From assembly GCA_963827735.1 (NCBI GenBank), contig CAWHBO010000003.1, positions 1 through 64,000 of the forward strand: 64,000 nucleotides of DNA, written 5' to 3'. Below, piece after piece: positions 59,681 through 64,000 of the stretch. The number at the start of each line of letters is the position of its first letter. Positions within the stretch are counted from its first letter, which is position 1. Position numbers and translations under genes: made by a program. The DNA is from CAWHBO01 sp963827735 (lineage in GTDB: Bacteria > Patescibacteriota > Patescibacteriia > Patescibacteriales > UBA12075). A model generated the notes under the pieces. That model was not told where the DNA came from. It ran no database searches and worked only from the letters and a program-made list of their open reading frames with translations.

Positions 59681-59720
59681 AAAAAAAGCGGCCAAGAAAC
59701 AAAAAAAATGCCTTGACCGC
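59681..59720 (-). terminator. Terminator after the FG-GAP gene
   Basis: On the - strand GCGGTCAAGG pairs with CTTGGCCGC, then seven T follow. It is about 40 bases after the stop of the gene at 59762. Confidence 0.85.
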
Positions 59721-59761
59721 ATTTTGCTTTTTTATAATAAAATTATCGCATGTATATAGAT

Positions 59762-61765
59762 TTAATTATCCCATGTTATAGTTCCCAGCGCTGTATCAAA
59801 AAAATATGCCGAGCCTGAGTCTTGCCCGTTGTCATCGGCATACCCGGCTCCGACCAAGATTTGATCGCCGGAAATTGCCGCGGCAGTGCTGAAATGAGGA
59901 GAGCCGAAACCGGTGTCTGGGAGGAGTTTTTCAATCTCTGTTTCCACCCATTCACCATCAAAATTCCAAAAAACATACATTGCTCCCGTGGCCGCTCCCA
60001 TGTCATCATTGCTATACGCGCCGACAATCGCATAATTGTCGGAAATAGCGACTGAATGTCCGAAACTATCATAACTATCCTCATCAGAAGCTGTTAATTT
60101 TTTAACATAAGTCCAGGAGCCGTTTTTTTTCTCAAATATAAATGCCGAACCTGAATCAGTGTGTACATTGTTATCCCCTTCCGCTCCAACAATAATATAA
60201 TTCCCAGAAACAGCAACTGAAAAACCGAAAGAATCAGAGGAAGAAAGAGTGCCGGCAGGCAAAAGATCACTTAACTTTTGGGTCTCAGTCCATACGCCGT
60301 TTATTCTTTCAAAAACATAAGCTGATCCTGTACTTGATTTTTTGTTAGCGCCGATAACGGCTAAGTTTCCTGATATCGCCAGACTACAGCCAAACTGGTC
60401 CATATAACCGGTGTCTGTTGGATACTTCTTGCCAATCTTCGTCCAAACGCCGCTTATTTTTTCAAAAAAATAAGCGGCTCCTGAAAAATAGTTATCATTA
60501 TCGGGGCCATTATCCCTGTAAGCTCCTACCACCGCGTAATTGCCGGAGATTGCAGCTGAATAGCCGAAATAATCATTGGCCTGCCCGTCGTTTGATGAAT
60601 CCATGTTAGGGGTAAGCTTGGCGGTCTCTTGCCAACTGGCGCCTTTTTCAAAGATATAAACCGCGCCAGCCATGCTGCCTTCATCATCATCGCCGTAAGC
60701 GCCGACAATCGCTTGACTGCCGGAAATCCCGACTGAATATCCAAAGTAATCATTAGTCTGCAGTCCTGTGCCGGCCAGTTTTATAATCTGGCTCCAGCCG
60801 CTGTTGTCTTCAAAAATATAGGCCGAACCGGCGCGACTGCCATGGTCATCATCGCCATAAGCTCCAATAATCATTTTATTACCGGAAATTCCCAGTGAAC
60901 ATCCAAAATAATCATAAGCTTGTCCGTCGGAAGCGGTTTCCTTCTCTTTGCTGGCCGCAGTCGCCGCGCCGGGAATAAGCGTATAGGCGAGATCATCCAC
61001 TGTGTCATAACCGATAACCTTGCTTAACTGCCAGTCCCAGCCAAAAGCCTGCTCAATTGAAGCGTGCGAATTCGGCCCGACTGTGGAATCATATTGATGT
61101 CCGATTGGCGGTCCGTCAACGTAACCGGTGTTGGCATTCCAAAAGTTCAAAATCTCGCCTCTGACGGGAAAAACTTTTTCTGAATCGGTGTTATAAACGA
61201 ACTGCGACCAGTACTGACTGACGCCTTCGGTCAGAAGATAATCCTGTAAGTAAATTCCATTGGCGTTGCAAGTCGCGGGCGGCGTTGTTGAACAGTTTGC
61301 GTCCGGCCATTCATGGACCCAGGCGCTCTTGCCGTTGTCAAATGGAATGCCAAAAACCTCAAGACCGCTGCCGCCGTTGGCTGTCGTATTATTATATTCA
61401 GTAGCGAACAACTGCGATAATGGGTTTGTTGTGCCCTGCCAACCCGGAAAATTTCCAAAAATGCCGACTGGGTGAACGGTGTAAACGCGGTCAATCTCAA
61501 CATAACTTGTTGCCGTGTTTCCAGCCATTGGATAAGTCACAGATTCTCCACCTTCTTCAGTGTCAAACCAATCATCAGTAGCATCTCCGTATGGATCATG
61601 TACGATTACTTTTTGTTCAGTTCCATATTCTCCTGTGTTATAACCAATAATAACCAAATAATGCTTGTATAATATACTGTTAATCGTAATTTCAGCATGA
61701 CCAATTAGAGGTAGCCCGGCATCAATATTTTCTTTTATGGTGTCAAAAAGGTTAGAATATGGCAC
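59762..61765 (-). CDS. FG-GAP repeat protein with C39-like peptidase C-terminal half, frameshift fragment
   Basis: This 667-residue frame starts without its N-terminus. Residues 1-110 are the second half of a C39-like papain fold, including the His in 'YKHYLVIIGYN' and 'IVHDPYGDATDDWF'. Then comes a middle region with 'GPPIGHQYD'. From about residue 280 there are seven or eight FG-GAP-type repeats of the form 'FGxSVAISGNYxIVGAYGDD…GSAYIFE', which form a beta-propeller. The peptidase's Cys half is on 61752-62204 in another frame. The GTG at 61765 is probably not a real start. Confidence 0.8.
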   Translation of the reverse strand: MPYSNLFDTIKENIDAGLPLIGHAEITINSILYKHYLVIIGYNTGEYGTEQKVIVHDPYGDATDDWFDTEEGGESVTYPMAGNTATSYVEIDRVYTVHPVGIFGNFPGWQGTTNPLSQLFATEYNNTTANGGSGLEVFGIPFDNGKSAWVHEWPDANCSTTPPATCNANGIYLQDYLLTEGVSQYWSQFVYNTDSEKVFPVRGEILNFWNANTGYVDGPPIGHQYDSTVGPNSHASIEQAFGWDWQLSKVIGYDTVDDLAYTLIPGAATAASKEKETASDGQAYDYFGCSLGISGNKMIIGAYGDDDHGSRAGSAYIFEDNSGWSQIIKLAGTGLQTNDYFGYSVGISGSQAIVGAYGDDDEGSMAGAVYIFEKGASWQETAKLTPNMDSSNDGQANDYFGYSAAISGNYAVVGAYRDNGPDNDNYFSGAAYFFEKISGVWTKIGKKYPTDTGYMDQFGCSLAISGNLAVIGANKKSSTGSAYVFERINGVWTETQKLSDLLPAGTLSSSDSFGFSVAVSGNYIIVGAEGDNNVHTDSGSAFIFEKKNGSWTYVKKLTASDEDSYDSFGHSVAISDNYAIVGAYSNDDMGAATGAMYVFWNFDGEWVETEIEKLLPDTGFGSPHFSTAAAISGDQILVGAGYADDNGQDSGSAYFFDTALGTITWDN

Positions 61766-62204
61766 TGCTGGTTATGAGGCCATGATTATCTATATAACCC
61801 TCTAATTTTTCATCATTGGCTTTCCAGTCACTGCCATCTGGGTCAACAATAAATCCATGGGCTCCATACACTAAATTTATATGGTTTGATCCGCCATCCC
61901 AATCCATGGCCGCTTCCGAATTATAATCTTCTCCGCTTTTATCCGTCCAGGTGGTATAAGGATTGTAGACGTACCAGCCCGGATAACCCGAAGTATTCGC
62001 GGGTTGGAGTTTGTGGAATTCAGTAATCATAACTGCCGAGGTTGGACCGCAAGCATTATAGCCAAGAAAATAAGTTTGATTCATATCCTGCACCTGATTG
62101 ATATATGGTACATTGCTGATCATCACTGTTTCCGCGCTGGCTTTAGAAACAAAAGCCAATGCGCACAATACGACAAAACTGATTATTACTACAGTTTTTC
62201 TCAT
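61752..62204 (-). CDS. C39-like peptidase N-terminal half, frameshift fragment
   Basis: This 150-residue frame has a signal peptide (about residues 5-24, 'VVIISFVVLCALAFVSKASAE') and the first half of a C39-like domain with the catalytic Cys in 'GYNACGPTSAVMITEF' (about residues 49-64). It ends 14 bases into the FG-GAP gene, and a +1 change within 61752-61775 would join the two. The ATG at 62204 has a good AAGGAG eight bases before it. Cys on one frame and His/Asp on the next means neither part alone is active. Confidence 0.8.
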   Translation of the reverse strand: MRKTVVIISFVVLCALAFVSKASAETVMISNVPYINQVQDMNQTYFLGYNACGPTSAVMITEFHKLQPANTSGYPGWYVYNPYTTWTDKSGEDYNSEAAMDWDGGSNHINLVYGAHGFIVDPDGSDWKANDEKLEGYIDNHGLITSSAIF

Positions 62205-62396
62205 GACATTTCTCCTTTTTATGATTTTGGGATTAATTTTATTTGTTTGTCTTAAACATGCGTTTTAAGACAAGCCTCTTTTTCAAAGAACGATTTTTTT
62301 ACCTCCTTTCTTTTTTTATTTTTGTGTTAGAGCAATTTAAATAACATCACTCTTCACGGGAAACTTATTATTTTAGTTTCCCGAAGAAGAATAATT
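62205..62396. other. Leader region of the C39/FG-GAP gene with orphan Shine-Dalgarno site
   Basis: This 192-base space has a hairpin GTCTTAAAAC…GTTTAAGAC (62249-62271) and, further upstream, a strong GAAAGGAGGT (62301-62310 on the - strand) with no ATG at proper distance. A second hairpin, CGGGAAACT…AGTTTCCCG, is at 62357-62383. I see no gene in it. Confidence 0.55.
62357..62383. terminator. Hairpin after the lipoprotein gene
   Basis: CGGGAAACT and AGTTTCCCG form a 9-base stem with a 9-base AT loop, 14 bases after the lipoprotein stop. There is no strong T-run on the - strand, so termination is uncertain. Confidence 0.5.
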
Positions 62397-63131
62397 TTAT
62401 TTTACAAATTGTAAAGAGTCTATTATATTTGAACAAAAATCGACGTTACCATGAATATTGGTATAATTCTTATTATCTAATTTATTATATTCTGTATAAT
62501 ACTGGGTACTCTCGTATGTTTTACATGACCGGTTTCCGTTTTTATCAGGTATTTTATTGCAAGACTTGCCGCTAGTTACCACCTCATAGAACTTGATGCC
62601 ATTATTATTGCCAAATTCCTTAATTGCTATTAATTCATCTGGATCCGGAAACAATGTTTTCCACGCCACATCTAAATAGCTTTTTAAATTGTCATATTTT
62701 TTATTATCAAATATATCGTAATAATAAAAATCTATATATATATACGGATTCTTCGCACCCGCTGGATAATTACTTACTTCCTCTGCCGAAATTGGCCCCC
62801 AAATGCTGACTCCACTACTTCCTTCCTGAAGTTCCATAACATCCTCCTTATCCTGAAACTCAAACTCAATCCCATAATACTCATTGCGATATTTTTTCCA
62901 GCCATTTGTTTCTTTTGTAGTTGTGCCTTTATATTTTTCGTCATTGTCGATTTTGTTTTCTTTTTTGTTTGTCGCTATTTCTTTCATTTTCTCTTCTTGT
63001 TGAATTGTTTTTACGGCTTTTTGAGTTTGATTTAACTGGCTTTTTACCTGTTGTTTTACCGTGCCATAAGAACACCCCGAAGTTATCAACAGGATAAAAA
63101 ACAAAAAAATAATTGCCTTTAATTTTTTCAT
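62397..63131 (-). CDS. Lipoprotein, unknown function
   Basis: This 244-residue protein starts at ATG 63131 (MKKLKAIIFLFF). The signal sequence ends in a lipobox-like 'LLITSGCS', so the Cys would be lipidated. A Gln/Lys-rich coiled-coil-like stretch follows ('VKQQVKSQLNQTQKAVKTIQQEEKMKE'), then a globular domain with 'YRNEYYGIEFEF' and several Cys. The YGIEF phrase recurs in lipoproteins of Parcubacteria with an otherwise unknown role. Confidence 0.75.
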   Translation of the reverse strand: MKKLKAIIFLFFILLITSGCSYGTVKQQVKSQLNQTQKAVKTIQQEEKMKEIATNKKENKIDNDEKYKGTTTKETNGWKKYRNEYYGIEFEFQDKEDVMELQEGSSGVSIWGPISAEEVSNYPAGAKNPYIYIDFYYYDIFDNKKYDNLKSYLDVAWKTLFPDPDELIAIKEFGNNNGIKFYEVVTSGKSCNKIPDKNGNRSCKTYESTQYYTEYNKLDNKNYTNIHGNVDFCSNIIDSLQFVK

Positions 63132-63270
63132 AAAATTATTCACTAATGTTTAACAAATATTATAAGCTTCGTAAAACATAGATTTATCATAGCATAAGAG
63201 ATATGAAGAAAAGATAAAGAAATTATAAAATTTTTATCAAGAAAAAATGATTAACATATTCTTAAGAAGT

Positions 63271-64000
63271 CTATTTACTAGGAATAAATTCCTCTTCCGA
63301 TTCTTGCGTTTTGCCATCCAAAGAAAAATACCAAACATCATACTTTGAGCCGTTGATGTATTTACCGTCATCGTCCCTGCTTCCGGCAAAACATGACCAC
63401 TTAACCTCTTCATCCTTAAGAATTGCTTTGCAGGGAACAGCCTCGCCGCCGGAAAAAGATGAACATGTTTTGATGGATTTTTTCATAAAGACATCGTCGC
63501 CATTTACGATCAGCAAAACCGCTTCGCCTTTTTTTTCATAACGCAAAAAATTGTTATCAAAAACCCAATCCGCTTTTTCTTCATATGGAGACAAAATCCC
63601 TGATACAACATCCAAATTTTTTCCCAAATGGCAAACTCCGCCTGCCATAAAGTTTGAGTTATAATTTACCAAAAGATGATTGTCAACTTTTCTTTTCAGC
63701 GCCGTTAAATAATCAGCCGTGTATATTTCCAAGGAAAATTTGCTTCTCAATTTTTTATCAAAAATAAGCGTACTTAAAAGATCGCCGCCGGTAGATAAAC
63801 ACGAACCGATGCAATCCTTTTTTTCTCCCGAAAACATACCAAAAGCATTGTCTGGTATCAAGGAAAAATTTTTAAATCCGTTGAAGTCCGCGACAACCCC
63901 ATTGATTTCATTTAGTCTTTTTTGATAGACATCAAGAGTTTTTTGATAACTTTTAACCTCTTCTCTATAGCCATTGATTTCTTTCAAAAAAGATACGTTT
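63271..64000 (-). CDS. Uncharacterised protein, 5' end outside the window
   Basis: The frame is open to the right edge, so the gene is partial. About 243 residues are visible. The first ~35 suggest a coiled coil ('REEVKSYQKTLDVYQKRLNEING'). The rest has Cys pairs ('CIGSCLSTGG', 'CSSFSGGEAVPC') and Trp/Phe-rich strands. It could be secreted. The strand is that of the lipoprotein gene, with 127 bases between. I recognise no family. Confidence 0.6.
   Translation of the reverse strand, partial: NVSFLKEINGYREEVKSYQKTLDVYQKRLNEINGVVADFNGFKNFSLIPDNAFGMFSGEKKDCIGSCLSTGGDLLSTLIFDKKLRSKFSLEIYTADYLTALKRKVDNHLLVNYNSNFMAGGVCHLGKNLDVVSGILSPYEEKADWVFDNNFLRYEKKGEAVLLIVNGDDVFMKKSIKTCSSFSGGEAVPCKAILKDEEVKWSCFAGSRDDDGKYINGSKYDVWYFSLDGKTQESEEEFIPSK

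Noticed and set aside
1..64000. tRNA or rRNA genes
   Set aside because: I looked in the longer gaps and saw no cloverleaf or ribosomal RNA sequence; small ones could be missed by eye.

Overview
The window looks like a piece of a Candidate Phyla Radiation (Patescibacteria, Parcubacteria-like) genome. This is an inference. It rests on moderately AT-rich DNA, few strong Shine-Dalgarno sites, a DUF3160 secreted protein, a MopE-type Cys-rich protein, a PP2C-like membrane protein, and intergenic spaces filled with hairpins and 7-8 bp tandem repeats. TGA is used as a stop (for example in both HD-domain genes), which argues against the code-altered Gracilibacteria/Absconditabacteria. I saw no tRNA, rRNA, CRISPR array, transposase or integrase.

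Layout. (1) 1-11300, + strand: a surface-glycan operon. It holds the end of an ABC-exporter ATPase (Wzt-like), a split transketolase, two sugar-nucleotide SDR enzymes including GDP-L-fucose synthase, methyltransferases, a two-headed glycosyltransferase, an alpha-1,2-fucosyltransferase, and an MBOAT plus SGNH-like acylation pair. (2) 11338-30569, - strand: a second glycan region. It holds methyltransferases, GT4 and GT2 glycosyltransferases, asparagine synthase, GtrA, GalU, two HD hydrolases, a HIT protein and a complete dTDP-L-rhamnose set (RmlA, B, C-like, D). (3) 30715-38068: an SPFH protein, three uncharacterised envelope proteins and a small regulator. (4) 38116-39420, - strand: rplL and rplJ with a recognisable L10 leader, attenuator and promoter. 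(5) 39454-46331: DUF3160, MltG, mannose-1-phosphate guanylyltransferase, a frameshifted CAP-domain protein, UppP and a DUF212 protein. (6) 46414-59566, - strand: a MopE-like protein, two tandem phosphoglycerate mutases, enolase, a pilin, an EF-hand-like membrane protein, phosphoglycerate kinase, MurJ and a PfkB kinase. (7) 59762-64000: a frameshifted C39-peptidase/FG-GAP protein, a lipoprotein and a partial gene.

How it fits together: GalU, RmlABCD, ManC and the fucose synthase supply UDP-glucose, dTDP-rhamnose and GDP-mannose/fucose. The glycosyltransferases, methyltransferases and acylation pair would build and decorate a cell-surface polysaccharide. Wzt, MurJ, UppP, GtrA and MltG serve envelope export and peptidoglycan. 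The lower-glycolysis genes form a near-contiguous set interleaved with pilin genes.

The most unusual structure is not a gene. Many stop codons in 17.7-30.7 kb, and the one at 58.56 kb, lie inside or directly against a tandem array of 7- or 8-bp units, with a different unit at each gene. Several heptamers carry a stop trinucleotide and, being out of phase with codons, give stops in all three frames. Related intergenic elements have also entered two glycosyltransferase genes in frame. Two secreted-protein genes (CAP, C39/FG-GAP) are each broken by a +1 frame change.
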